Assembly: GCF_000026145.1 (NCBI RefSeq)
Contig: NC_009445.1
Location: forward strand, 7,315,001 to 7,379,000
DNA length: 64,000 nucleotides
Direction: 5' to 3'
From: Bradyrhizobium sp. ORS 278
GTDB taxonomy: Bacteria; Pseudomonadota; Alphaproteobacteria; Rhizobiales; Xanthobacteraceae
Below, in pieces: positions 45,549-54,758 of this stretch. Each line of letters opens with the position of its first letter. Position 1 is the stretch's first letter. The position numbers were made by a program, and so were the translations under genes. The notes below the pieces were generated by a model. It was not told the DNA's origin. It ran no database searches and saw only the letters and a program-made list of their open reading frames with translations.

Positions 45549-46220
45549 CTACGTTCTGATGGCCATGAGAGACTTGGTCAGTCCCAGATATCGCTCACGA
45601 TAGATCCGGGCGTCGGGAAACATCTGCTGCAGCTCGTCGGCATCGAACAAGCACCAGTCGGGCGCCGTCCTCTTGAACCAGAATCGATTGAAGATGTCGA
45701 TCACCGCGATCTGTATTCGGCGTGGCAGCAGCACGATCAGCCCAGGCAGCCAAGTGTGGCTCTCGATCGGAAAGTATCGATAGGGCGTCTGGACATAGAA
45801 CGATTTCGCAACTCTGGCTATTTCGCCGGAGAAGCGCGATTGATGCGCGCGTGCCATGTCGTGAAACTGGCGATCGTCGAAAATCTTCACCACCTGCTGC
45901 TTCGGGCCAGTGACGTGCTCGATGACGGACGAGCAGAAGCAGAAATCGAATTGCTGGTCCGAAAACGGCAGTCGCTCGGTTTCCTGTAACACAACCGTCT
46001 TGAAACCGTATCGCTCCCGAGCGACCTGAAGATCTGCAACGGAGATGTCACAGACGGTGATATTGGTATGACCGGGCAGGATTTCGCGAATGTGGCGGCC
46101 CGTTCCACCGCCGAGGTCGAGAATGCTCGCATTCGTGGGCACGGCGACCGTTCGAACAAGAAAGTCTCCGCGGCGACGGCGTGCCGCGGCCGAAAACCGA
46201 GCTTGCAATCTATCTAGCAC
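45549..46220 (-). CDS. Class I SAM-dependent methyltransferase, 223 aa
   Basis: The SAM-binding loop ILDLGGGTGRHIREILPG (about 33-50), ITVCDISVADLQVARERYG and LPFSDQQFDFCFCSSVIEHV (about 84-103) define the Rossmann methyltransferase. The C-terminal part (FYVQTPYRYFPIESHTWLPG) resembles the group that follows glycosyltransferases in polysaccharide clusters. The start is GTG 46220 with no strong ribosome site. It is separated by 96 bases from the next minus-strand methyltransferase, so they may share a transcript. Acceptor unknown. Confidence 0.8.
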   Translation of the reverse strand: MLDRLQARFSAAARRRRGDFLVRTVAVPTNASILDLGGGTGRHIREILPGHTNITVCDISVADLQVARERYGFKTVVLQETERLPFSDQQFDFCFCSSVIEHVTGPKQQVVKIFDDRQFHDMARAHQSRFSGEIARVAKSFYVQTPYRYFPIESHTWLPGLIVLLPRRIQIAVIDIFNRFWFKRTAPDWCLFDADELQQMFPDARIYRERYLGLTKSLMAIRT

Positions 46221-46316
46221 GATCGGACCTCCGGCTATCGTCCAGTTCGCCGCCTCGCTTGAGACGGCGGAAGTCTGTCTGTGCGAAACTGACTTTATAA
46301 ACTTGAGTTGGAGCGG

Positions 46317-46925
46317 TCATTTGACCGCTTCGAAAAAGATCGACTCATCCGGCCGGTTGTCCAGCAGTTCGAGGTCGGGACATCGCCCCTGCCGATAGCC
46401 ACACGCTTCGGTATGCGAGAAGCCGGCGCTGCTGAAGAGAGTCGCGAGCGACGCGCGCGTGAAACCCCAATGATGGGCGAATGCCGCATCCCGGCGCCGC
46501 GTGACCTCGAACATTCCCTGCAAAAAGGCCTGAGGCTGCGTCGCATCATAGAGCGCCACGATGCGTTCGACGTCGGGGACGACGACGCGGCATACTCCTC
46601 CGGGAGCGAGCACGCGGTGCGCCTCCAGGACCAGACGCTCGATCTCATCAGGAAAGAGATGTTCAAAGACGTGCGCACTGAAGATGGCGGACATGCTGGC
46701 ATCGGCAAATGGCAGCGGCTTGGTGAGATCAACGTAGCGCAGCATCGCGAACTTTCCGCTGCGATGCTCAGTGTATCGGCTGTGGCTGATCAGGCCCACC
46801 TGGTGCAGGAGAGCGGCGGCGAATGGGATGCGCGCGATCCAGAGATGCGGCGTGATGTCCGTATTGATCCAGCCTTCGACACCGCAATTGAAGGCGCCGA
46901 TATGCAGCTTTAGCTTTGGAGACAT
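46317..46925 (-). CDS. SAM-dependent methyltransferase-like protein, 202 aa
   Basis: ATG 46925 begins at KLKLHIGAFNCGVEGWINTDI, the first strand and shortened SAM loop of this subgroup. DLTKPLPFADASMSAIFSAH (about 65-84) and EAHRVLAPGGVCRVVVPD (about 100-117) follow. Its SAM loop (IGAFNCGVEG) departs from the usual Gly-x-Gly, so activity is likely but not certain. It lies 38 bases after the flippase gene on the same strand. The frame upstream to 47168 overlaps the flippase and is not used. Confidence 0.8.
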   Translation of the reverse strand: MSPKLKLHIGAFNCGVEGWINTDITPHLWIARIPFAAALLHQVGLISHSRYTEHRSGKFAMLRYVDLTKPLPFADASMSAIFSAHVFEHLFPDEIERLVLEAHRVLAPGGVCRVVVPDVERIVALYDATQPQAFLQGMFEVTRRRDAAFAHHWGFTRASLATLFSSAGFSHTEACGYRQGRCPDLELLDNRPDESIFFEAVK

Positions 46926-46963
46926 TACCGGCGACCTCTTCGTAGTCAGAGGGAGATCCGTCT

Positions 46964-48310
46964 TCACGACGGCATCCAGTTCGTGCGCATGGACACAACG
47001 ACCGAGACGGCGCTCGATACGACCATACCGACGATGGCTCCGGGCAATCCCCAAAGCCAGATCGCGACAGGCAGCGCGCAGCACAACGAGAGCAGTCCGG
47101 CCAACCGACTGGCAAGAAACCTTTGCGGCTGCCCCACGGCGAATAGCGGCAGTGCCAACCCAAGCCAAACCGAGTCAAGCGTCATTGCCAGCGCCATCAA
47201 AGCCAGGTTCGCAAATCCTAGCTGATAGGACTTGCTCCCAACCATGATCGACATGACCCATTCGCCGCCCATAGCCACCACTGCGCCGTAAGCGACCGAG
47301 GTCAGTCCGAGCAGAGCCACGAAATCGCGTGCGACCGCCCGGATCGCCAGCCGTGGTCCCGCACGGAGCTTCTCTGCTATTTCCGGGAGACGGACTGAAA
47401 CAATGGTCTGATTGAATTGGCTGAGCGGGGCGAAGATCAGCAGCAGGATACGAAGCGTTGCACCGGCCTCCAGCCCGAGCAGAAGACTGCAGAACGGGAT
47501 CAGTCCGATGCTTCCGACCCAATAGGTCAGTGATGTCGCGATGAACCATCGACCACCTCGCAGCAGCCTGGTCAATGACGAGACCAGCACCTGCCGCCGG
47601 GAGCGCGCGAGATCGGATCGATGCAGCAGCGCGAGTGCGCCGGCGGTCGTCGCCGACACGGCGATGCACGACATCGCCGCGGCCGGCCCTTCTTCGCCTG
47701 TCCAGATCATGACCGCCGTCGAGATCAGCAGCGCAAGGCAATAGACCAGCGACGACAAAGCTGCTCTCGTGGTCCGCCCATCGAGATAGGCGATGCGGCG
47801 GTAGACGCTTTGCATCCGGATGGCCGGCACGGCGAGACCGGTCGCGACCGCGAGGCGACTCCATTCGGCCGGAACTCCCGGTCCGATCATACCTGCCAGC
47901 ATGATCGCCAATCCGATCGAGCCGGACACCACAAGGGCCGACGAATAGAGGCCGAAGCGCAGCTGCGGCCACAGGCGCCTGGGAATGCGCTGGGCAGCGG
48001 CTGGCAGGCCGTCGTCGAACAGGCCGCGGAGAAACACCGACTCGATCAGGATCGAGAACGACCAGGCAACACTGAACCGGCCGAAGGCGTGCACCTCGAG
48101 GAAATTGGCCAGCGCGAGGGTAAGGGCGAACGCGGAGCCGCTGAGCAGCGCCTGGTCGAGCAGACCGAGGCTCAAATTGCCCGCTCCCGCCCGGATCAGC
48201 CGCGCTCTCAGACGAGACCAAAACGGCGGCGAGGCATCCAGGCGGAGACCGGGCCCTTGAAGGACCTCTGGGACTCCTTCCTTCCCGCGGCGTACGACAT
48301 CGCCTCTCAT
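46964..48310 (-). CDS. Wzx-type polysaccharide flippase, 448 aa
   Basis: About 12 hydrophobic segments of 18-22 residues alternate with short basic loops, the layout of the MATE/MVF-type oligosaccharide flippases (Wzx). It should turn the undecaprenyl-linked repeat unit from the inner to the outer face of the plasma membrane. ATG 48310 overlaps the stop of the polymerase gene (ATGA), so it is translated with it; the open frame running to 48742 is the polymerase gene in another frame. It is the only flippase I find in the window, which makes it the probable one for the whole locus. Confidence 0.86.
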   Translation of the reverse strand: MRGDVVRRGKEGVPEVLQGPGLRLDASPPFWSRLRARLIRAGAGNLSLGLLDQALLSGSAFALTLALANFLEVHAFGRFSVAWSFSILIESVFLRGLFDDGLPAAAQRIPRRLWPQLRFGLYSSALVVSGSIGLAIMLAGMIGPGVPAEWSRLAVATGLAVPAIRMQSVYRRIAYLDGRTTRAALSSLVYCLALLISTAVMIWTGEEGPAAAMSCIAVSATTAGALALLHRSDLARSRRQVLVSSLTRLLRGGRWFIATSLTYWVGSIGLIPFCSLLLGLEAGATLRILLLIFAPLSQFNQTIVSVRLPEIAEKLRAGPRLAIRAVARDFVALLGLTSVAYGAVVAMGGEWVMSIMVGSKSYQLGFANLALMALAMTLDSVWLGLALPLFAVGQPQRFLASRLAGLLSLCCALPVAIWLWGLPGAIVGMVVSSAVSVVVSMRTNWMPS

Positions 48311-49602
48311 GCCTTCAAATCTCGCAAACTGAGCCGACTCACGCTGACCGTCGATCGTCCGAGTTGTGCTTCCGGACCAAAATAGCACCAGAACACCAAC
48401 ACGCAGCCAAAGTAGTTGTGCAACAGCTGGCTGCTGTCGTTGAGCGAGGCGATGATGACGAAGATCAGCACGGCAAACGGCGCGAGCCAGAACATTCCGG
48501 ACGCCCTGAATGCAAACATAACCACGTTCCGGACGGCGGTCGCCACCAGCATCAGATAGAGGCCTCCGCCGAGCAGCCCGAATTGCAGCAGGGCGTCCAG
48601 ATAGGAATTCTCGAACGAGCCGAATTCCGTGTTCCATGGCGCCATGCGTGTCAGCTCGGCCGACGGCGCATTCTCCAGGCCGTTGAAGAAGCCGGAGAAA
48701 CCATAACCGAGCCATGGATGCTGCCAGAAGAAGTGCGGCCACACCGACCAGAGAAAGGAGCGGCCCGTCAGATTAGCCGTACGGCCAACGAGGCCATAGA
48801 GCCATTCGGTCGGAACAGCGATGACCGCCAATCCGACAAAGCCGAGCACAAGCCAATAGATCGCCGCCAGCTCGCGTCGGCCGATGACGATGAGCGCAAG
48901 TCCGAGAGTCACCAAGAGCGTTGCGACAAGACTGATCAGCGGTCCGGCCGCGCCCGTCGCGGCGAGGGCCATAACGTGGCAGGCGGCGACCGCGCCCGAC
49001 GATCCGCGTTGCGACCGCCGTCCGGCCAGACTGCGGACCAGCGATATGATCACCATCAAGCCAAAAAAGGCTCCTGCAAGATTCTTGTGACCGAAGATGC
49101 CTGCATAGGCTTCGGTGCCCAAGATCGTCGCCCGGTGAAGGGCGTCATAGGAAACGTCGGACCCGATCACGGGAAGCAACAATACGTGGACGAGAAGCGT
49201 GACCGCGCCGATCCGAAACAGCGCTTCGACCAGCTCGTCGGCTGAGCAGGACACGGCGAGGAAGGCGCCGAACAGGATGGTCGCGAGATACATCCCGAAC
49301 TTCACGTAGCCCGCATCGGCGCTTTCGCTGTGAAGCTGCGACACAAACGCAAAGAGAAGGAAGATCAGAAACAAGCGGGAGCGCGAGAGCACCGCTGCAA
49401 AGCCGTGCGCATTGCGCAGGATCTGGAGCAGCAGCAGCAAGTACAGAACCAGCCAGCAGGCACGAAACAACACCGATTCACCGGCGCGCTCGGTGAAGGA
49501 TATGCCCTCGACGTAGTTGAACAGGAAATAGATGCAGCCGAGCACCATTACCAGATAGGCGTAGAGAAACAGATCGACACGAGCGAGCCATCTGGCGAGC
49601 AT
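48307..49602 (-). CDS. Wzy-like O-antigen/EPS polymerase, 431 aa
   Basis: This is a polytopic inner-membrane protein with about 11-12 hydrophobic segments. The large periplasmic loop has the usual Wzy/WaaL features: GIFGHKNLAGAFFG (about 187-200), then WPHFFWQHPWLGYGFSGFF (about 288-306) and NSYLDALLQFGLLGGGLYL. Family members join lipid-linked repeat units or ligate polymer. Its start shares one base with the GT4 stop (TGATG) and its end overlaps the flippase start, so GT4, Wzy and Wzx form one coupled unit. It resembles the ExoQ group of EPS polymerases. Confidence 0.84.
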   Translation of the reverse strand: MLARWLARVDLFLYAYLVMVLGCIYFLFNYVEGISFTERAGESVLFRACWLVLYLLLLLQILRNAHGFAAVLSRSRLFLIFLLFAFVSQLHSESADAGYVKFGMYLATILFGAFLAVSCSADELVEALFRIGAVTLLVHVLLLPVIGSDVSYDALHRATILGTEAYAGIFGHKNLAGAFFGLMVIISLVRSLAGRRSQRGSSGAVAACHVMALAATGAAGPLISLVATLLVTLGLALIVIGRRELAAIYWLVLGFVGLAVIAVPTEWLYGLVGRTANLTGRSFLWSVWPHFFWQHPWLGYGFSGFFNGLENAPSAELTRMAPWNTEFGSFENSYLDALLQFGLLGGGLYLMLVATAVRNVVMFAFRASGMFWLAPFAVLIFVIIASLNDSSQLLHNYFGCVLVFWCYFGPEAQLGRSTVSVSRLSLRDLKA

Positions 49603-50714
49603 CAGCTGCCCCTCTCATTGACGGCCGAACCGACAAGCCCTTCAGCAACCTTCATGAACGCCGTCGCGGCTGTCTCGAGCGACCGCTGTTGCATGGCTTG
49701 GCGCGCCCGCCTCGACAGCTTGTCCCAGAGCGCGGGGGTTTCGAGCAGAAGGCTGGCCGCCTCGATCCAAAGCTGCTCGTCGAGATCGCGGACGACACCG
49801 CTGTCTCCGTCGCGAACAAGATCACCGGCTGCGCCGACATGGGGCGAGACGATGCAGGGGACGCCGCACTGCATCGCTTCGTTGCAGACGAGCCCCCACG
49901 GTTCGAGCACCGAGGGCAGCAGCAGCAGCCGCGCCTGCAGGTAGACCTCGGCCATTGCATGCCAGGGCACATACGGATCGTGGCGGACCTCGATTCCCGC
50001 AGCGGCAAGCCGCGACAACATGCGCCCCTCCAGCGGACCGGAGCCGACGACGCGAACCTTGAGGCGGCGGATTGAGCGGGAGAGGCCAATGGCGACGTTT
50101 TCGAAGAAAGCAGCGTTCTTGGCGTCATCGTTGATCCTGGCGCACCACAGCAAACCGTAGGGCCTGCTTGACAGTGGCGAGACCTCCGCCGGAGCCTCCC
50201 ATGCCGGGACGAGCGGAACCGTCGCGATCCGGTCCGGAGCGATCGACTGGCTCAAAAAATAGTCCCGCCCCTTTTCTCCACAGCAAACGATAGTACGGCA
50301 GCGTCGGAGCAGCCAGGGACGCACCAGACGATGATAGGCCGTGTCCGGCATCGTCTCGCGCCACCCGTCGATCGTCAGTGCGAGAGGCCGTGCCCGCAGC
50401 TGCGCCCAGACGGCACCGGCGAGCATGGATGGATAGAAGCCGTTGACCATCAGCACGGCGGGAGCGAGGCCGCTGAGAGCCCGACAGACGCCGACGTTGA
50501 CATGGGTGTAGCGCGACCTGCTGAGGGGTATCGAGACCCCCGTCACGGTTTGATGCGGATAGCGCGGCTCGAACGAGCCGGCCCAGGAGCGGTCCGCCTC
50601 CTGCTCCGTGCACGACAGCACCGCGAGATCCAGCCCTTTCGCGACCAGCGCGTTATAGAGTCTGTTCGTGTACGGAGTGATCATGTTGTTGAAGACCACG
50701 AGGCGCCGAGACAT
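49602..50714 (-). CDS. GT4 glycosyltransferase, 370 aa
   Basis: This GT-B retaining transferase has LVVFNNMITPYTNRLYNAL at the start, GSGPLEGRML (about 229-238) and the E-x7-E donor-site motif in LEPWGLVCNEAMQCGVPCI (about 274-292). It is coupled to the polymerase gene by a TGATG junction and lies three bases after the methyltransferase gene. The order methyltransferase, GT4, Wzy, Wzx, methyltransferase therefore reads as a single operon. Donor unknown. Confidence 0.91.
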   Translation of the reverse strand: MSRRLVVFNNMITPYTNRLYNALVAKGLDLAVLSCTEQEADRSWAGSFEPRYPHQTVTGVSIPLSRSRYTHVNVGVCRALSGLAPAVLMVNGFYPSMLAGAVWAQLRARPLALTIDGWRETMPDTAYHRLVRPWLLRRCRTIVCCGEKGRDYFLSQSIAPDRIATVPLVPAWEAPAEVSPLSSRPYGLLWCARINDDAKNAAFFENVAIGLSRSIRRLKVRVVGSGPLEGRMLSRLAAAGIEVRHDPYVPWHAMAEVYLQARLLLLPSVLEPWGLVCNEAMQCGVPCIVSPHVGAAGDLVRDGDSGVVRDLDEQLWIEAASLLLETPALWDKLSRRARQAMQQRSLETAATAFMKVAEGLVGSAVNERGS

Positions 50715-50717
50715 CGA

Positions 50718-51467
50718 TCATCCGCTCTGCGGCCCGCGACCAATTTCACACAACGCCGCACAATGATAAGTGGCGAGCCGGGTTGCGACAGCCGGGCCGA
50801 GCGCGAGCAGAAGCTTGCGCAGGGCACTCTTGGCGATCCCCTTCAACTTGGACGAATGAAACTCATGGACCGCGATGCTATGGTCGTAGGTGCCGAACCT
50901 TGCGACCTTCAAATCGCAGGTCTCGATCAGCAGGCGAAAGGTATCGGGCGTATAGAAGTTGATATGGCCGATATCGAGCGTGCTCTGCAGCGCCCGATGG
51001 CTGGTCCGCGCATGCAACTCACAGGGCACTTCGACGACGACAAACTTGCGCGCGACGCGGGCAAGCTCGCGAAGCAGCGAGCGCGGCTCGGGCACATGCT
51101 CCAGCACGTGGCTGGCATAGACCAGGTCGAACGAGCCATCCGCGAAGGGAAGCGCCACGCCATCATAGGTGCCCCAGGCGAATGCGGCCGAAGCGGCTCC
51201 CTCGGTTTCGAGGTGAACGCGGGGATCGATCACATCGATGCCGGTAAATCGCCGTCCGAGGCCCAGAGCCGAGAGCCGGGCAAGCACTGCGCCCGTTCCG
51301 CATCCCACGTCCAGCACGGTGCCGACGGCAGACGCCGACGCCCCGATCAGATCGGCGATATGATTCGCCTTATCGACGGCACAGACGCGGCGCCATTCAC
51401 GTTCATCGTCCGAATAGGCGCCTTCATAATAGGCGTTGTGATGGCCGACACTGAAAGCGGTTGTCAT
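50718..51467 (-). CDS. Class I SAM-dependent methyltransferase, 249 aa
   Basis: The SAM loop is TVLDVGCGTGAVLARLSALG (about 49-68). LPFADGSFDLVYASHVLEHV (about 100-119) and ELARVARKFVVVEVPCE follow. The N-terminal region (HHNAYYEGAYSDDEREWRR) is typical of methyltransferases next to surface polysaccharide glycosyltransferases. ATG 51467 is used. It opens the operon that continues with GT4, Wzy and Wzx. It is one of five methyltransferases in the locus, so the repeat unit is likely O-methylated (inference). Confidence 0.86.
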   Translation of the reverse strand: MTTAFSVGHHNAYYEGAYSDDEREWRRVCAVDKANHIADLIGASASAVGTVLDVGCGTGAVLARLSALGLGRRFTGIDVIDPRVHLETEGAASAAFAWGTYDGVALPFADGSFDLVYASHVLEHVPEPRSLLRELARVARKFVVVEVPCELHARTSHRALQSTLDIGHINFYTPDTFRLLIETCDLKVARFGTYDHSIAVHEFHSSKLKGIAKSALRKLLLALGPAVATRLATYHCAALCEIGRGPQSG

Positions 51468-51576
51468 CGCAAACCCATATCATCAGCAGCTCTTCGGCCA
51501 AGCCTTTGAGCGCCGCATTGTTCATTGTTCCTTAATGTCGACCGCCGGCGGCGCCATCCTGCGCCGTCAGTCTCTC

Positions 51577-52362
51577 TCAAATCCGGCCCCGGTTACGCCG
51601 CTCGACCGGCGCCCGACCGTCGAGGTCGTAGCCGATATCCGACATGGCCTTCAAAAGAATACCGACATTCCTCTCGGGAACACTTGCGAGGCCCGCGACC
51701 AGGCGATCCCGCACTCGCCAGCCAGGTCCTTTCAGCAGTTCGATTGCTTCCGAGTAGAGCTCGGACTTCACGAGCCTCGCAAATTCGGCAATGGCAGCGT
51801 CGGCAAGATCCGGCGGCAGGCCTTCGAACATCGCCAGCGCCATCGCATTGCGCTTGACGGCGATCCAGCCTTCATTCGGTCCCAGTCGATAGGACATCCG
51901 CAGGAGATCGTAGTGGTCGTCGCGCAATCCCTCCCGGTTGTTCCGTAGCCAGAACAGCACCAGCCACAGGTAAGGATCAGTCGGAGCGCAGAACAGAGAT
52001 TTCCGGATCGATTGATCAAGCTCGAAAAGCCTGCGATCGAGCGCGTCATTCGGCACCGACAACGCATTCTCGGCGAGGCGAAGACGAACGATTGCAACAC
52101 TACGATCGATCGCCGGGATACAGTCCATGCGATCACTTGCGCGCTGCAACAGCGGCTTCAAGGCGTCCAGATCGGCATCGCTGACCCGGACGTTGCGCAG
52201 GATGAGATCTCTGGCGGCCTCGAGCCGCGCCTGATCCCGAAAAATTGGCAGGCAGACGGCCCCCCAGACGACTGAGCCGAACGCGATGAGGGCCACGAGC
52301 GTCCGCACCAGGAAAGAGCCTGGCCGGAAAACCGGGGCTTTGCGCTCACTCCGTATAGCCAT
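51577..52362 (-). CDS. EPS-associated membrane-anchored helical protein, 261 aa
   Basis: One membrane segment (about 18-40) follows a basic N-terminus. The rest is alpha-helical with a TPR-like feel, including CAPTDPYLWLVLFWL and LLRMSYRLGPNEGW. The pattern P-x-D-x3-LWL-n-LxMSYxxG recurs in the protein at 61112-61726, so I regard the two as members of one uncharacterised family. The first 17 bases overlap the end of the Wzc-type kinase gene, indicating coupled expression and probably a shared complex at the membrane. The bulk would be periplasmic by the positive-inside rule. No enzymatic motif is seen. Confidence 0.76.
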   Translation of the reverse strand: MAIRSERKAPVFRPGSFLVRTLVALIAFGSVVWGAVCLPIFRDQARLEAARDLILRNVRVSDADLDALKPLLQRASDRMDCIPAIDRSVAIVRLRLAENALSVPNDALDRRLFELDQSIRKSLFCAPTDPYLWLVLFWLRNNREGLRDDHYDLLRMSYRLGPNEGWIAVKRNAMALAMFEGLPPDLADAAIAEFARLVKSELYSEAIELLKGPGWRVRDRLVAGLASVPERNVGILLKAMSDIGYDLDGRAPVERRNRGRI

Positions 52363-54622
52363 AGCGCGTGTAGTGGGAGTTGTAATAGTATCCCTTACCG
52401 CCGTACCCGCTGTAGCGGCTCATCGCCGCGATATCGGCCTTGTTGAGCACGACGCCGAGCAGGTTTTCGCTCACGGCGCGCGCGCTGCGCAAGGCCCGCT
52501 CGACGATCTGGACGTGGGTCTTGCCCCACTCGACGATGAAAATGAAGGAATCGACGAAATGCGCCGTCGTCCTGACATCGACCACCGGAGTGAGAGGCGG
52601 AAAGTCGACGATGATGTAGTCGTAGTCGCCCCTGACGGAATCGATCAGCTCCTTCATCTGATCGGATGCCAGGACATCGTGCGAATGGGCGATGCGCGAC
52701 TTGATCACGCCGGGCAGAAACACGAGGCCGGTGGCGGGATCCCGCCAGACTGTCTCCTGCAGCGAAGCTTGCTTCGAAAGGACGTCGAGGATTCCCCGTT
52801 CGGCGTTCGCGGACACCTTCCGGGTGAGAGACGGATTGCGCAGGTCGCAATCGATCAGCAGCACGCGTACCCCGCTCTGCGCGACGAGCTGGGCAAATAC
52901 GAAAGCCAGAGTGGATTTGCCCTCGTTGGGCAAGGCCGAGGTCAGTCCAAGAATCTTGGACGGCTTGGAGACACCGAGGTCGGCGCTGACCTTGATCGAG
53001 CGAATCGCCTCCGAGAACCGGGAGAAGGGCGAGTCGATCGCGGCCCACATGACAGGATCATCACCGCGCGCGATCATGCGCGGTCCCCGCGGCACCGGAT
53101 CTGGCCTCGCGGCTGTCGCGCTGAGCTGAGCGGGTGGGATCCGCGGCACGACGGCGACGCAATCGACATCGAGCAGGGCCTCGACGCTCTCGCTGGTGCG
53201 GAACACGCGGTCGTAGAGGTCCCGGAACAAGCCGGCGCCGAGGCCGACCATCAGGCCACCCATCAATGAAAAGGCCAGGACAACGAACGTCTGCGGATGG
53301 CTCTTGCCGAGCGGCCGCGACGCGCGCGTGATGACCCGCGCCTCAGTGATCGGGAACGACTGCTGCTGCACGGTTTCCATGTAGCGTTGCAGGAAATTGT
53401 CGTAGAGCGAACGGTAGGTCTGCGCGGAGCTCTCCAATTCGCGCAGCTTCACCTGCGCCTGATTGGTCGATTGCGACTGTGACACGGAATCGCTGACGGC
53501 CCGTTCGATCTCGTTCTGTCGCTGGAGCGCGATGGCGTAGTCGCTCTTGTAACTCTCGGCGAGTCGCTTCAGCTCCTCCATGATGGAGGTCTGAATTTCT
53601 CGCATCTGATTGCGCAGATTGACCGCGGCAAGGTGATTGTAGCCGTAGCGAGCAGACCAGTCGGCCTCGCGATTGGCCAACTCGAGATATTGCGAGCGCA
53701 GTTTGGTGACGACCTGGTTGTTCAGCGTATCGGCAACCGTGGCGTCCGGCGCTCCACCCTTCACGACGGCCTCGATCCGATCGAGCTTGGCCTTTGCGTC
53801 GGCCACCTGGGCCTTCACGGTGACGAGCTGGGTGTTGAGCTCGCCCAGCTGCTGCTCGTTCATGAGCTTGCCGTTCGCGGCCGTCACGATGTTGTTGGAC
53901 TTCTTGTATTCAAGAACGATCCGCTCGGCGTCCGACGCCTGCGATCTCAGCTCCTGGATGCGGTCCTGCAGCCAGACGCTGGCGCGGCGCGTGGCCTGAT
54001 ACTTCGAATCCAGCTGATCGACGATATAAGCGTCGGCCACCGCATTGGCGATCTTGGCCGCCTTTTCCGGGTCGAGCGAACGGAAGCTGATCTCGATCAC
54101 ATAGGTCATGCCGCGCCGCCGGACATCGAGCTGGCGCTGGAAGACCCGGACCGCGCGCCGGGTCATCTCGAACTCGTAATGCGGCGAATTGCTCCCGAAC
54201 ATGCCGCCCACGAAGTCGACGAGCGCGCCGACGGCTCCGGCATTGGAGCCGATAAATTCTGGATCTTCGGTCAGCTTCAAATCACGAATGACCGAAAGCG
54301 CGACGTTTTCCGATTTGAGGATCTCCACCTGGCTTTCGACGGCAGTCGAATCGACCGGGATATCGTTCATCACCGATTGCTGCTGGAAGACCTGAAACTT
54401 CCTGGTGTCGATGATCAAGGTGGCGAGCGCGGTATAGCTCGGGGCGGCTGTCAGAACATAGGCCAAGCCGGCCAGCAGGCCGATGGCCGCTGCGCCAGCA
54501 ATGACGATGTACTGGCGGCGCAGATAGGCAACGAGCCCGTCGAACGTCTCGGCAAGCGAAGGTGTGTCGACCGCCGTGCTTCTGAGATCGACAGGCGGCG
54601 AAACTTGATTGCGCTGAAGCAT
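52346..54622 (-). CDS. Wzc/ExoP-type polysaccharide co-polymerase with BY-kinase domain, 758 aa
   Basis: This inner-membrane chain-length regulator has a Wzz domain with membrane helices at about 38-59 and 446-466 enclosing a periplasmic coiled-coil region (about 150-420). The cytoplasmic tyrosine-kinase domain has Walker A ALPNEGKST (563-571), Walker A-prime LLIDCD (588-593) and Walker B IIVDFPP (670-676). The C-terminal tail holds eight tyrosines (737-756) for autophosphorylation. Kinase and Wzz are fused, as in proteobacterial Wzc. It works with Wza (57000-58184) for export. Its end overlaps the start of the helical membrane protein gene. No Wzb-type phosphatase is nearby. Confidence 0.95.
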   Translation of the reverse strand: MLQRNQVSPPVDLRSTAVDTPSLAETFDGLVAYLRRQYIVIAGAAAIGLLAGLAYVLTAAPSYTALATLIIDTRKFQVFQQQSVMNDIPVDSTAVESQVEILKSENVALSVIRDLKLTEDPEFIGSNAGAVGALVDFVGGMFGSNSPHYEFEMTRRAVRVFQRQLDVRRRGMTYVIEISFRSLDPEKAAKIANAVADAYIVDQLDSKYQATRRASVWLQDRIQELRSQASDAERIVLEYKKSNNIVTAANGKLMNEQQLGELNTQLVTVKAQVADAKAKLDRIEAVVKGGAPDATVADTLNNQVVTKLRSQYLELANREADWSARYGYNHLAAVNLRNQMREIQTSIMEELKRLAESYKSDYAIALQRQNEIERAVSDSVSQSQSTNQAQVKLRELESSAQTYRSLYDNFLQRYMETVQQQSFPITEARVITRASRPLGKSHPQTFVVLAFSLMGGLMVGLGAGLFRDLYDRVFRTSESVEALLDVDCVAVVPRIPPAQLSATAARPDPVPRGPRMIARGDDPVMWAAIDSPFSRFSEAIRSIKVSADLGVSKPSKILGLTSALPNEGKSTLAFVFAQLVAQSGVRVLLIDCDLRNPSLTRKVSANAERGILDVLSKQASLQETVWRDPATGLVFLPGVIKSRIAHSHDVLASDQMKELIDSVRGDYDYIIVDFPPLTPVVDVRTTAHFVDSFIFIVEWGKTHVQIVERALRSARAVSENLLGVVLNKADIAAMSRYSGYGGKGYYYNSHYTRYGYTE

Positions 54623-54692
54623 GTCCTGCGAGAGCCGGTCCGATGCCCTTGATATGGCGCCAAATCATCAAAAATAAATGAGCGCGCAGGTC

Positions 54693-54753
54693 CTGGGGGG
54701 CCCGAAAATCGCCGCGCGCAGAGTTGGCCACCGTGTGAGCGGCGGCCCCCCAG
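54693..54753 (-). terminator. Large two-stem inverted repeat before the kinase gene
   Basis: The 10-base arms CTGGGGGGCC (54693-54702) and GGCCCCCCAG (54744-54753) pair perfectly. An inner CGCCGC/GCGGCG stem (54710-54715 with 54739-54744) continues the fold. It begins five bases after the stop of the secreted protein gene and ends 70 bases before the kinase start. Termination or attenuation between the two genes is likely. Confidence 0.5.
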
Positions 54754-54758
54754 ATCGA

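Noticed and set aside
48311..48742. N-terminal extension of the flippase by 144 codons
   Set aside because: It lies wholly within the polymerase gene in another frame and reads as Arg-rich nonsense; the ATG at 48310 overlaps the upstream stop as expected for coupled genes.
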